Assembly (NCBI GenBank): GCA_965228425.1
Contig: OZ245815.1
Span: 3,844,001 to 3,908,000 of the forward strand
Length of the DNA: 64,000 bases
Source of the DNA: JAJFJD01 sp965228425
GTDB lineage: Bacteria; Pseudomonadota; Alphaproteobacteria; UBA8366
Direction: 5' to 3'
The notes under the pieces are model-generated. The model was not told the DNA's origin and ran no database searches. It worked only from the letters and a program-made list of their open reading frames with translations. Made by a program: the position numbers and the translations under genes. Numbering within the stretch: the first letter of the stretch is position 1; each line of letters starts with the position of its first letter. Of this stretch, positions 34,250-43,225 are shown piece by piece.

Positions 34250-34969
34250 CTACCCGAGCTTTTCACCGAAAAACTTCAGAACCTCGCTCCAGGCCTTTTC
34301 GCTGACGTCGTGGCGGTATTTTTCCTCGCTGGTGAAGGACTGGAAGGCATGGCCGGCGCCGTCATAGCGGTGGAAGACGTAGGGAACACCGGCATTCTTC
34401 AATGCGGCCTCGTAGTCGTTGACATCCTCCGGCGAGGGGTTGGCGTCTTCGTTGCCGAAGAATCCGGCAACCGGGCAGTTGATGTTCCCGGCGAGTTCGA
34501 TCGCCGGCGGCGTGTCCGGTCCCATCGGCAGTTTGATGCGCCCGCCGTAGAAGACCGCGCAGGCCTTGATATCCGGATTGTGGCACGCGCCGAGCCAGGA
34601 GACGCGCCCGCCCCAGCAATGCCCGACGATGCCGATACGGTCGCCGTCCACATTCGGCATGCCGGCGAGGAAGTCGTAGGTCGCTTGCAGGTCCAAGACC
34701 GTCCAGTCATCGCGGAACTCGTCGCGCTTGACCTGCATCTCCTCTTCCTTCGGCCACCAGTGGAAGATAAAAGGCGCGGCAACGACATAGCCGTTCTCGG
34801 CGTAGCGTTCGGCGACCTTCAACGTCACTTCGTCGTTTTCGACGCCGGTATGCCCGACCGGGATGTGCTGCGCCAGGACGATGCCCGGGTGCGGGCCTTC
34901 CCCCTCGGGTTCGAAAACGAAAATTTCCATCGGACTGTCTTTGACGGTGACGGATTCTATGCGGTGCAC
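34250..34969 (-). CDS. Dienelactone hydrolase family protein
   Basis: This 239-residue alpha/beta hydrolase has a Cys nucleophile in the elbow GHCWGG (Cys118), an acid candidate at Asp175 in GNEDANPSPED, and His207 in DGAGHAF. This Cys-Asp-His triad is that of dienelactone hydrolases, which open cyclic lactones in aromatic degradation, but many members act on other esters. No signal peptide is seen, so it is cytosolic. It is 43 bp downstream of an enolase-superfamily gene on the same strand, which suggests a small catabolic operon. Confidence 0.88.
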   Translation of the reverse strand: MHRIESVTVKDSPMEIFVFEPEGEGPHPGIVLAQHIPVGHTGVENDEVTLKVAERYAENGYVVAAPFIFHWWPKEEEMQVKRDEFRDDWTVLDLQATYDFLAGMPNVDGDRIGIVGHCWGGRVSWLGACHNPDIKACAVFYGGRIKLPMGPDTPPAIELAGNINCPVAGFFGNEDANPSPEDVNDYEAALKNAGVPYVFHRYDGAGHAFQSFTSEEKYRHDVSEKAWSEVLKFFGEKLG

Positions 34970-35012
34970 GGTTGCTTCTCCCTATTCGCTACTTGATTAC
35001 CGGACAATACCG

Positions 35013-36107
35013 TTAGGCCTTGAAGGCCGCGACAGACTTTTCGTCGAATTTCAATCCCAACCCGGGCTTATTGGGCAGTACGAGTTGGCCGTCCTCGATC
35101 GCCGGCGTTTCCTCGTAGAGCTTAAGCATCCACGGCATGTATTCCACCGTCAGCCCGTTCGGACAGGCGGCGACCACATGCACCAGAATCTCCGGCATCA
35201 CATGACTGACCACCGGCAGATTGAACGCTTCGGCCATGCCCGCGACCTTCATCCAGGAGGTCACACCGCCGACCCGCGCGATATCGATCATGACGATGTC
35301 GACCGACCGCGCCTCGATCATTTGCCGGAACGGCGCGATCCCATAAAGATATTCGCCGCCGGCGACCGGCGTGTTCAGGGCGGCGGTGACACGGGCCAGT
35401 CCCTGGTAATCGTCCGCCGTGGTCACATCCTCCAGCCAGAACAAGCCGACGTCCTCGACGCGGCTGCCGATGTCGATCGCCTGTTCCGGCCGCCAACGCT
35501 GGTTGATATCGCACATCAATTTGATATCCGGGCCGATTGCCTCCCGCACGACACGCACGCGCCGCATCTCGTCGGCCGGGGTCGGGTTACCCGGCAGCGC
35601 CATCTGGGTCTTCATCTCGCGAAAGCCCTTCTGGACCAAGACCTGCGCCGCCCGCTGCGCCTCGTCGTCCGTCAGATTCCGGCGCAACGACCCCGATGCG
35701 TAGGTCGCGACGCGGTCGCGATGCCCGCCGAGGAGCTTCCACAAGGGCTGGTCCAGCGCCTTGCCTTTGATGTCCCACAAAGCGATGTCGATCGCCGACA
35801 ACGCCAACATGAAGATTCCGCCTGGCCCGCAAGAGTCGCCGATCCCGGCGTGCAGCTTCGCCAAAATTTTCTCGATGCGCAGCGGGTCCTCACCCACGGT
35901 CAAGGCGGCAAGACCGTCGACCGCCAAATGCAAGCTGCCGGTCAATTCGGCACCGTAGAAGGTGACGCCGATGCCCTCGACGCCGTTGTCGGTACGAAGC
36001 CGCAGGATCACGACCGGGCGGTCCCCCTCGCCGCGGGCTTGCGTATTCGCCAGGGGATCGTCTTCGGGAACATGGAGAATGGTCGCTTCGTAGCCGGTAA
36101 TTTTCAT
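35013..36107 (-). CDS. Mandelate racemase / muconate lactonizing enzyme family protein
   Basis: This 364-residue member of the enolase superfamily uses a Mg-stabilised enolate. The N-terminal capping domain begins MKITGYEATILHVPED. Barrel features include a Lys in REMKTQM, metal ligands in LMCDINQRW, LFWLEDV and VAGGEYLYG, and a His in PVVSHVMPEIL. The substrate is probably a sugar acid or related acid, dehydrated or racemised, but cannot be specified. It lies between the dienelactone hydrolase gene and an SDR gene on the same strand. Confidence 0.88.
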   Translation of the reverse strand: MKITGYEATILHVPEDDPLANTQARGEGDRPVVILRLRTDNGVEGIGVTFYGAELTGSLHLAVDGLAALTVGEDPLRIEKILAKLHAGIGDSCGPGGIFMLALSAIDIALWDIKGKALDQPLWKLLGGHRDRVATYASGSLRRNLTDDEAQRAAQVLVQKGFREMKTQMALPGNPTPADEMRRVRVVREAIGPDIKLMCDINQRWRPEQAIDIGSRVEDVGLFWLEDVTTADDYQGLARVTAALNTPVAGGEYLYGIAPFRQMIEARSVDIVMIDIARVGGVTSWMKVAGMAEAFNLPVVSHVMPEILVHVVAACPNGLTVEYMPWMLKLYEETPAIEDGQLVLPNKPGLGLKFDEKSVAAFKA

Positions 36108-36197
36108 AGCGGATGGATCCGTTCTTCAAGCAATGGGGGAAAACGTTAGCACAGAGCCGCAATAAACGATCAATCACGCCATATCCCGACCGGGCAG

Positions 36198-36959
36198 CTA
36201 TGCCAGATATTCGCCGCCATTCACGTGCAACGTCTCACCGGTGATGAATCGCGCCGCGGGCTGGCACAGGAAATTCACGGCATTCGCGATGTCGATCGGT
36301 TCGCCCATATAGCCGACCGGTGCGGCGTTCGGGACATTCTTCGGGTGCGGCCCCGCCGAAGCCGGTCGCTCGCCGCCGATTAGACCGACGCAGACTGTGT
36401 TGACCGTAACGCCCTTTTCGCAGAACTCGCTCGACAGGCTGTGCGTCATCGCTTCGAGCCCGCCCTTGCCCGCATGGACATGGACCCGCTCCGCGTAGCC
36501 CGCATAATGCCCGAGACCGCTGATATTCACGATGCGGCCCCAGCCCTGTTCGACCATGTGCGGAAGCACAGCCCGGCTACAGAGAAATGCCCCGTCCAGG
36601 ATGATATGCACGATACGGTGCCACTCCTCGAAGCTGAGTTCTAACGTCGGAACGCGGCCGCGGTCCGCAGCGTTGTTCACCAGAATATCGACGGGGCCCA
36701 GGTCGTTCGCGATCGCATCGACCATATCGATCACGCTTTTCTCCTCGGTGACATCGGCGACGTACACACCAGCCTTTGCCCCGAGCGCCTCGAGTTCTTT
36801 CCGCACGCCTTCCGCTTCCTCCACCGACCGGCGCGTATTGATCGCCACCGATGCGCCGCATCGCGCCAATTCGAGCGCCGTCGCGCGTCCCGACCGGCGG
36901 ACCGCCCCCGTCACCAAGGCCACCTTGCCCGCCAACGTCATTCCATCGTCAATGCTCAT
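36198..36959 (-). CDS. SDR family protein with degenerate active site
   Basis: This 253-residue Rossmann-fold protein has TGAVRRSGRATALELARCG as a dinucleotide loop, NNAADRGRV and the C-terminal GETLHVNGGEYLA. The catalytic Tyr of YxxxK is missing: the sequence there is VHAGKGGLEAM, with Lys kept but Val at the Tyr position. It may therefore be a non-catalytic or altered SDR. ATG 36959 (MSIDDGMTLAGK) is used; the open frame further upstream shows no homology. It is probably transcribed together with the MR/MLE and dienelactone hydrolase genes, 90 bp downstream. Confidence 0.85.
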   Translation of the reverse strand: MSIDDGMTLAGKVALVTGAVRRSGRATALELARCGASVAINTRRSVEEAEGVRKELEALGAKAGVYVADVTEEKSVIDMVDAIANDLGPVDILVNNAADRGRVPTLELSFEEWHRIVHIILDGAFLCSRAVLPHMVEQGWGRIVNISGLGHYAGYAERVHVHAGKGGLEAMTHSLSSEFCEKGVTVNTVCVGLIGGERPASAGPHPKNVPNAAPVGYMGEPIDIANAVNFLCQPAARFITGETLHVNGGEYLA

Positions 36960-37161
36960 AACGCAGCTCCCTTGGTTTCGAAGGGTCGGAGTCCCCTCGG
37001 CCGACCCGACTCCATAGTCGGGCGGCTCACGATCGAAGGCAAATCGAGGTGAAATACCGGCCAACGGTGCCCGCGGCGCGATTGCGGGTCAGGCGCCTGT
37101 ATCCTTTAATGAAGGGTATCCGGCGACGCGCGGGCAATTCCATGCCGTTTCGCGTCGCCCG

Positions 37162-38736
37162 GTGGCCGGCGCGGGAGGCGATGTGGCAACCGAATCCTTT
37201 GACCAACTCAGCGCACGCCATGGCGATACCTACCGGTGGTTCCTGACCGTCGGCGGCATGATCGCCTCCTTCACCATGGTGTTTTCCGGCACCATCGTGA
37301 ATGTCGCCGTCCCCGACGTCATGGGCGCCTATGGCGTCGGTCAGGACAAGGCACAACTCCTGTCGACCGCGTTCATCGCCACGATGACGGCGAGCCAGCT
37401 TCTAAACACATGGTTCGTGCATACCTTCGGCCAGCGCCTCGCCTTCTGCATCCTGCTGGCCGTTTTCGCCCTGGGCGGGGTGATTTGCGGCGTGGCGCAG
37501 GTGCTCGACCTGATCATCTTCGGCCGCGTGATGCAGGGCTTTGCCGCCGGTATCATCCAGCCGCTTGTCATGGTTACGCTGTTTCAGATTTTCCCGAAGG
37601 AACGGCGCGGCACCGCGATGGGCATCTACGGAATGGGGCTCGTGCTCGCGTTGGGGCTGGGGCCCGTCATCGGGGGCATCACGGTCGATACCCTCGGCTG
37701 GCGCGCGATCTTCATCGTTCCCTTACCGCTCGTGCTGCTGGCCTTCATGATGGGCGCCGTCTTCATGCCGTCGCAGCGCGATGACGGACCCCGCACCCCG
37801 TTCGACTGGACCAGCTACGCGCTGCTCTGCATCGCGCTCTATTGCCTGATTTCAGGCATCTCAAGCGGACAACGGGAAGGCTGGCTCTCGAACGACATTG
37901 CGTTGCGCCTCGTCATCGGCCTCGTCGCTGCAATTTGCTTCACCCTTCTCCAGCTTCGCGAGGGCACCCGACTGCTCGATTTCACCCTGTTTCGGAACCC
38001 GCGGTTTGCCTCCGCCGTCGTCCTGGCCTTCGTTTTCGGCATGGGCAATTTCGCGATGACCTATGCGGTGCCGGTGTTCGGTCAAATCGTACAGGGATAC
38101 ACGGCGACAGTTGCCGGATTCCTGCTGCTCCCGGCCAGCCTGATTCTGGTGGTGATCTTCCCCCTGACCGGCCGGCTGGCCGACCACGTGCCGCCGCAAT
38201 TGCCGATCATGGGCGGGCTCATCCTGTTCGCCGCCGGCGTCTATTTCATGGCCGGCGCGGATATCAACACGGTGTTCTGGACCTTCGCCTTCTTCGCCAT
38301 CGTGTCGCGGGTCGGCATGGGGTTCATCAACCCGCCGCTGATGGCCTCCGCACTCAACACCCTGCCGCCGGAGCGACTCAATCAAGGATCGGGGACGATC
38401 AACTTCTTCCGCCAACTGGGCGGCGCGCTTGGAATCAACATCTTGGTCGTCATCCTCGAAATCAGGACCCAGTTCCACAGCGACAGCCTCTCGGCGACGC
38501 AAACGATCGCGAACGCGACGACCCGCGAAATGCTGGAACATGTGAAGAAAATTCTCAAGGCCGATGGCGTGCCGGAGGCGATGCTGGATTCCCTGGCGAA
38601 CGACTACCTGTCACAGGTCATCGAGGCGCAGGCGACCACCTTCGGGTTCCAGGACGGTTTCTTGATCACGGCCTGCGTCTTCATCCTCGCCCTGATCCCG
38701 GCCTGGATTCTGGGTCGGTCCAAAGCCGCGTCGTGA
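37162..38736 (+). CDS. MFS drug/metabolite efflux transporter, DHA2 (14-helix) type
   Basis: This 524-residue membrane transporter has about 14 hydrophobic helices. DHA2 features include TIVNVAVPDVMGAYGVG in helix 1, WFVHTFGQRLAF in the helix 2-3 loop, GRVMQGFAAGIIQPL in helix 4, and the antiporter motif region GLVLALGLGPVIGGITVD in helix 5. These families export drugs or small metabolites with proton exchange, usually together with an EmrA-like adaptor, which is not found here. GTG at 37162 is the annotated start; GTG at 37183 is equally likely. Confidence 0.87.
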   Translation: MAGAGGDVATESFDQLSARHGDTYRWFLTVGGMIASFTMVFSGTIVNVAVPDVMGAYGVGQDKAQLLSTAFIATMTASQLLNTWFVHTFGQRLAFCILLAVFALGGVICGVAQVLDLIIFGRVMQGFAAGIIQPLVMVTLFQIFPKERRGTAMGIYGMGLVLALGLGPVIGGITVDTLGWRAIFIVPLPLVLLAFMMGAVFMPSQRDDGPRTPFDWTSYALLCIALYCLISGISSGQREGWLSNDIALRLVIGLVAAICFTLLQLREGTRLLDFTLFRNPRFASAVVLAFVFGMGNFAMTYAVPVFGQIVQGYTATVAGFLLLPASLILVVIFPLTGRLADHVPPQLPIMGGLILFAAGVYFMAGADINTVFWTFAFFAIVSRVGMGFINPPLMASALNTLPPERLNQGSGTINFFRQLGGALGINILVVILEIRTQFHSDSLSATQTIANATTREMLEHVKKILKADGVPEAMLDSLANDYLSQVIEAQATTFGFQDGFLITACVFILALIPAWILGRSKAAS

Positions 38737-38825
38737 TTGCGATTCACCGTGGGACACCAGTGGTGCCGGCTGGATGTTGGAGCTATTCTGGCTTGAACGA
38801 AGACCAAACAACCAGGAGCCGACCG

Positions 38826-39233
38826 ATGCCGAAGCTGTCCGGAAAATGCCTGTGCGGGAATGTCCAATACACTGCCGATACCGACATTAAGCTCATGGCG
38901 AATTGCCATTGCACCGACTGCCGCGCCGCGACGGGCGCGGCCTACGGCACGCTGGTGTTCGTCGAAGAGGACGCCCTACAGGTCACCGGCGCGCCGAAGG
39001 TCTTCCACCACAAAGCCGACAGCGGATCCGACATGGAGAAGCATTTCTGTCCGGACTGCGGCTCGCAGCTGTTCGGCAAGAACTCCAACCGGGCCAATAT
39101 GGTGAGCATCCGCGCCGGCAGCCTGGAGCAGACCGATCTGGTGAAGCCTGCGGTCAATGTCTACATGTCCAGCAAGATCGAATCGACGCCGGTCGACCCG
39201 GAACTGAAGGGCTTCGACAAGATGCCCGGCTAG
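38826..39233 (+). CDS. GFA family zinc protein
   Basis: This 135-residue protein of the glutathione-dependent formaldehyde-activating enzyme fold has the family Cys set: GKCLCGNVQY, NCHCTDCRAATGA and HFCPDCGSQLF, which bind zinc. Members of this family are diverse and most are not true Gfa enzymes. Codon phase and length are normal. Its 3' end overlaps the convergent DHFR-like gene by 4 bp. Confidence 0.88.
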   Translation: MPKLSGKCLCGNVQYTADTDIKLMANCHCTDCRAATGAAYGTLVFVEEDALQVTGAPKVFHHKADSGSDMEKHFCPDCGSQLFGKNSNRANMVSIRAGSLEQTDLVKPAVNVYMSSKIESTPVDPELKGFDKMPG

Positions 39234-39775
39234 CCGGATGCATTGACGACGCGATAGCGCGAGGTCACGAGGCCCGACGGGAATGTCCGCGTGTCCAGAT
39301 GTTCGCAATCGATATCGCGGTCCAAGGGACCGAATAGCGGCAATCCGTCGCCGATCAGGATCGGTATGCGGGTAATTGTCATATCGGCGATAAGACCGTC
39401 CCGCAGGAAAGACTGAACGACCTTGCCGCCGTCGATGTAGGCCCGGCGCCAGCCCTGCCCGTCGAGCATCTTGATGACGCCTGCAGGGTCGAGCCGGGTC
39501 AGCGTCACCCGGTCGGCGATCGCCGCCGGCACATCGTCCTGGCCGAGCGTCCGGCTCATCACCACCACGGGTTTTTCATACGGCCACTCGTCGAAGGCCC
39601 GCACCGCTTCGAACGATCCGCGCCCCATGACGAGGCCGTCGACCGACGCCATGAACGCGTCGTAGCCGTGGTCCTCGCCCTCGGTCGGCTGTTTCATCAA
39701 CCAATCCAGCGCGCCCGACATCCGTGCGACGAACCCGTCGAGGCTGGTCGCGATAAACACATGGCCGGTTGGCAT
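39230..39775 (-). CDS. Dihydrofolate reductase family (RibD C-terminal-like) protein
   Basis: This 181-residue protein begins GHVFIATSLDGFVAR, with LVMGRGSFEAV, PVVVMSRTL and AYIDGGKVVQSFLRDGLI. These are features of the RibD_C / DHFR-like NADPH reductase fold. Such stand-alone proteins often act on unknown pteridine-like or other substrates, so no pathway is given. ATG 39775 is chosen because homology starts there; a longer frame extends 20 codons upstream. It is convergent with the GFA gene. Confidence 0.86.
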   Translation of the reverse strand: MPTGHVFIATSLDGFVARMSGALDWLMKQPTEGEDHGYDAFMASVDGLVMGRGSFEAVRAFDEWPYEKPVVVMSRTLGQDDVPAAIADRVTLTRLDPAGVIKMLDGQGWRRAYIDGGKVVQSFLRDGLIADMTITRIPILIGDGLPLFGPLDRDIDCEHLDTRTFPSGLVTSRYRVVNASG

Positions 39776-39863
39776 GATGCTGTCCAACTGATTTGGGCGA
39801 TCGCACGATCTCTGACGGATACCTGCATACCCCAATCAGACGTGGCATCACAGTCCGGTATTC

Positions 39864-40589
39864 CTAGTTCCGCCTATTCTCCGCGATGAACGCCTCGATT
39901 TCGGCCTTCGTCATCGCATCCCGGAACATCTCGGCCCGCATCCAGACGCGTTGCTCGCTGATCTTTTCGATGGCGTCCCGCATACGGTGAAGATCATCGT
40001 CCGATTTGATGTGACTGACCGCTTCCTTGGCCTGTTCCATATAATGGTCGTGTTCGTCGTCGTAGATCGTCTGCATCGCCTTCGCGGTCAGGTCGTTCAC
40101 CGCGCTGCCGCTCAGGTCCTTCCCTTCCCGGAACAGCCGCGCGCCGCCGCCCTCGGTAAAGCCGACCGCCGCATTCAGCAGCGCGTCGTCCTGCGCCACA
40201 TAGCCGCGCCGCAGATCGCCGAGCTTCTTTTCCTCCGAAAGCTGAATGGTGTCATCGGACGAGATCGGCCGGCCCACCAGATGCTCGAAGATATCCGCCA
40301 GCAGGACGTAGTGGTTGAATTCCTGGACCAGTTGCAGCAGCAGGAAATGATAGTCGTGCCGATCGATCTCCTTGTCGACCTGGGGGAACATCGCGACCGC
40401 GTCGGTCAGTTCCTTGTGCAGGCCGTTGAAGTATCCGTCGACCGGGTTCAACTCCTTCCAAATCTGAGCGCGAAGATAAAAGATGTGATCGTCGTCCGAC
40501 GCCTTGGCGAAAAAGCGTTTGGCGATTTCCGCCTCGCATTCCCAATAAGGCCATGCAGCGTCGATCAAATCCTGTTCAATGTCTTCCAT
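39864..40589 (-). CDS. Ferritin-like (diiron-type) helical protein of unknown function
   Basis: This 241-residue, mostly helical, acidic protein is one I do not recognise by name. It carries two ExxH motifs, E90-F-N-H93 and E179-H-D-H182, in long helices, plus Glu/Asp residues in an early helix (WECEAEIAKRFF, 16-27). Together these could form a carboxylate-bridged diiron site in a four-helix bundle of ferritin type. No signal peptide or membrane segment is seen. It stands alone between a DHFR-like gene and the TPR/ATP-grasp gene. The iron-site proposal is an inference from motif spacing. Confidence 0.72.
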   Translation of the reverse strand: MEDIEQDLIDAAWPYWECEAEIAKRFFAKASDDDHIFYLRAQIWKELNPVDGYFNGLHKELTDAVAMFPQVDKEIDRHDYHFLLLQLVQEFNHYVLLADIFEHLVGRPISSDDTIQLSEEKKLGDLRRGYVAQDDALLNAAVGFTEGGGARLFREGKDLSGSAVNDLTAKAMQTIYDDEHDHYMEQAKEAVSHIKSDDDLHRMRDAIEKISEQRVWMRAEMFRDAMTKAEIEAFIAENRRN

Positions 40590-40837
40590 ACCGGCCTCTC
40601 GGGCGATGACAGATCAATTGGGACAACGTTAGCTGCTGGCCCAGAGGACAGCAACTTCAAGCTCCCGGCCGCACCGCGGAGAAAGCATCGGATTAGTTTT
40701 CTAGACTAAGGCAGGCGTCACAGCCGCGAACGAATTGCGCTCGTATATCCCCGAAAGAGATGTTCTTTTGGGCGATTCGAAGCGCCGCCGCCCGCGGCGG
40801 TATGATGGACCGAATCTATGGATAGAAAGAACCGCCG

Positions 40838-42574
40838 TTGAGCGACCCGCATGCAATAACGCCAATGGCCCGGGCCATCGACGCCGCCAAGAACGGGCGT
40901 CTGGACGAGGCCGAGTCCGTGTTGGGGCAACTCCTCCTCGAATCGCCGGGGAACGCGGAGGCGCATAACCTGTTTTTCGCGATCGCGATGCAACGGCGGG
41001 ATTTCCCGCTCGCCCGCGCGCGCGCCGAAGCCGCCTTCGCGCATCTGCCGGAGAACGCCCAAGCGCTCTGCAATCTCGGGACGGCCCTGATGCAGTTGAA
41101 CGACTATGGCGGCGCCATGGCCAAATTCGATGCCGCGCTCGAAATATCCCCAACCTATTTCTTCGCTCGGCGGAATCGCGCCCTGGTGCACTTGTCACTA
41201 GACCGTTTCGTCGAGGCGGCGGCGGATTTCAAGGCCGCTGTCGCGGCACAACCCAACCGTGCCGACACGCGCATCGCGCTTGCCGACGCTCTTACCGAAA
41301 TCGGACAGCTCGATGCGGCGACCGCGGAAATCCAAGCCGCCGCCAAACTCGGCACCGCTCCGCACGCCGAGCAGACCTATGTCGGCGGGCGACTGCTGTA
41401 TCGTATGGGAAAATTCCCGGAGGCCCGCCGCGCCTTCGCCGCCGCCCTGTCGTCGGACCCGACCAAGATGAAGCACTACCGGGCACTGGCCGCCGCGAGT
41501 TATCACAGCGGCGATGACGTTTATGGAGAGGAAGTCACCCGCGCCTGCATCGAGCGCTTCCCAAGCGTCGAGCGCCGCACCGGCGAGCCGGGTATGCGGG
41601 TCCTGGTCCTGGAGGCCCTCGGCGAAGATTGCTTTACCACGATCGGGCGCAAGGGCCTGAACTATAGTCCCGGCAACTATCCCGCCTTCCTGCCGGCCGA
41701 GCGCATCGCGTACACCCACGTGCTGACGGATACGATCGACACGCTTGCCGATGCCGTCGACCTCGGAAAATTCGACCTCGCGATCAACAATCGCTCGGTG
41801 CATGAACGGCTTGTGATGCGCGGTCAGGTCGACAAATTCGATCGCATCGTCGCCGAACTACCCATACCGCTGATCAACCCGCCGAAGGCGGTCGCCCGAT
41901 CGACCCGCGTGAAAAATGCGCGGAAATTTGCAAACGCCGACCGGTTCATCTTTCCCCGGACGATTCAGGTGACACACGAGTTGGACGCCGCCGCCACCCG
42001 GGCACGCGTCCTGGAGGAAATATCCCTGCCCCTCATCCTTCGCCCGCTCGATACGCAGTTGGGAATCGGCGCAGTCCTGGTGCAGGACGAAACCGCTCTC
42101 GAACAGCATTTCAGCACGTCCCCGTATTCCGAATACTATGCGATCGAGTATCACGATTGCGTTGGCGAAGACGGCCTGTTCCGGCGGTACCGTTGCGCCT
42201 GTATCGGCGGGCAACTCGTCCCCGACAACATGCATGCGGCAAAGGAGTGGAATGTCCACGGCCACGGGCGCGATACCTTGGACTGGTATGGCCAAGGCTT
42301 GGACAGCGAAGAATTGGCCTACCTCGAAGAGCCGGAATCGGTTCTCGGCGCCCTTCCGGAGGTTGTCTTCAAGGAGATCGCCGACAACACCGCCCTCGAT
42401 ATCTTCGGCATCGACTTCGGGTTTCGGAAAGACGGGCGCGTCGTCGTCTTCGAGGCGAATGCCTCAATGGCAATCACCGAAGCGGATCTCAAAAAGTTCC
42501 CGTACCGGCGCGCCAGCTGGGAAGAAGCGGTCGCCCGGGTCGAGGCCTATATTTCAGAAAAGGCAGCGCAGTAG
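40838..42574 (+). CDS. TPR protein with C-terminal ATP-grasp-like domain
   Basis: This 578-residue protein has, in its first half (about 1-240), repeated helical pairs typical of TPRs: ENAQALCNLGTALMQLNDYGGAMAKFD and similar. The second half (about 250-575) looks like an ATP-grasp ligase fold: PLILRPLDTQLGIGAVLV, YYAIEYHDC, DIFGIDFGFRKDGRVVVFEANASM and a late metal-binding Glu/Asn. ATP-grasp enzymes couple ATP to carboxylate-amine ligation; substrate and partner are unknown. It begins with TTG (40838); ATG 40865 is an alternative. No clear operon partners are nearby. Confidence 0.75.
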   Translation: MSDPHAITPMARAIDAAKNGRLDEAESVLGQLLLESPGNAEAHNLFFAIAMQRRDFPLARARAEAAFAHLPENAQALCNLGTALMQLNDYGGAMAKFDAALEISPTYFFARRNRALVHLSLDRFVEAAADFKAAVAAQPNRADTRIALADALTEIGQLDAATAEIQAAAKLGTAPHAEQTYVGGRLLYRMGKFPEARRAFAAALSSDPTKMKHYRALAAASYHSGDDVYGEEVTRACIERFPSVERRTGEPGMRVLVLEALGEDCFTTIGRKGLNYSPGNYPAFLPAERIAYTHVLTDTIDTLADAVDLGKFDLAINNRSVHERLVMRGQVDKFDRIVAELPIPLINPPKAVARSTRVKNARKFANADRFIFPRTIQVTHELDAAATRARVLEEISLPLILRPLDTQLGIGAVLVQDETALEQHFSTSPYSEYYAIEYHDCVGEDGLFRRYRCACIGGQLVPDNMHAAKEWNVHGHGRDTLDWYGQGLDSEELAYLEEPESVLGALPEVVFKEIADNTALDIFGIDFGFRKDGRVVVFEANASMAITEADLKKFPYRRASWEEAVARVEAYISEKAAQ

Positions 42575-42602
42575 CGCGGAGCCGGAAATCCGGCCGTTCC
42601 GC

Positions 42603-43022
42603 CTATTTCCAGCCGATCGGCTCGTAGCCGCGGTCCCGCAGGCATTTGTTGACGAATTTCTTGTGAACCGGACTGGGTTTCCGGGTCTTGAACAGCCCGC
42701 GGATCAGCCCCGCCGTCGCACCGGTCGCGGCACCCACGGCCGCGCCGCGCCCGGCCGAACCGACGATGGCGCCACCGACCGCACCAACCGCCGCACCCGC
42801 GCCGCCCCCGATGGCCGTGCTGCCGGCGACATCGCCCGCCGCCCCATCCTTGGACGACGCGCCATGCTTTTCGGCCATCGCGATGCAACGCTCGATGTCG
42901 CGATCCGCGGCCGCTTGTCCAACAGTCGATAGATGGCGGTTCGGATACAGCACCGGTTGCGGCGACGCGCAGCCGGATAGGACCAATACAGCGGCCGCCA
43001 AACTCAACGTAACTCGCACCAT
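42603..43022 (-). CDS. Glycine-zipper lipoprotein
   Basis: This 139-residue protein has a signal peptide ending in a lipobox (VLVLSGC, lipid-modified Cys). A central Gly/Ala-rich zipper (AIGGGAGAAVGAVGGAIVGS and AVGAATGATAGLI) follows, with a Cys-containing C-terminus (FVNKCLRDRGYEPIGW). Glycine-zipper lipoproteins pack in membranes and often support the outer membrane or form small assemblies; the specific role is unknown. ATG 43022 is chosen for a normal signal peptide. It is convergent with the TPR/ATP-grasp gene. Confidence 0.8.
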   Translation of the reverse strand: MVRVTLSLAAAVLVLSGCASPQPVLYPNRHLSTVGQAAADRDIERCIAMAEKHGASSKDGAAGDVAGSTAIGGGAGAAVGAVGGAIVGSAGRGAAVGAATGATAGLIRGLFKTRKPSPVHKKFVNKCLRDRGYEPIGWK

Positions 43023-43225
43023 GGACACTGTCCTCCGTCGCGTCGGTTGGGCGCTACTTACCATAGAAAATATGCCCGCAATAGCTCCTTCGGCCTCGAC
43101 GATCCGGGCATCGGCCGGCCGGCTTTGGCGCTCCAGATGGCGTTCGTCCTATGATGGTCGGCACAAGCGCGAAAAATGTGGCGTCTCAGGGCCGGGCGGT
43201 CAATCTTCGACAAGGGAGCATCATC

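Noticed and set aside
34863..36149. Plus-strand frame of 428 codons across the MR/MLE gene
   Set aside because: It is antisense to a well-supported enolase-superfamily gene; the Gln/Arg/His-rich composition marks a shadow.
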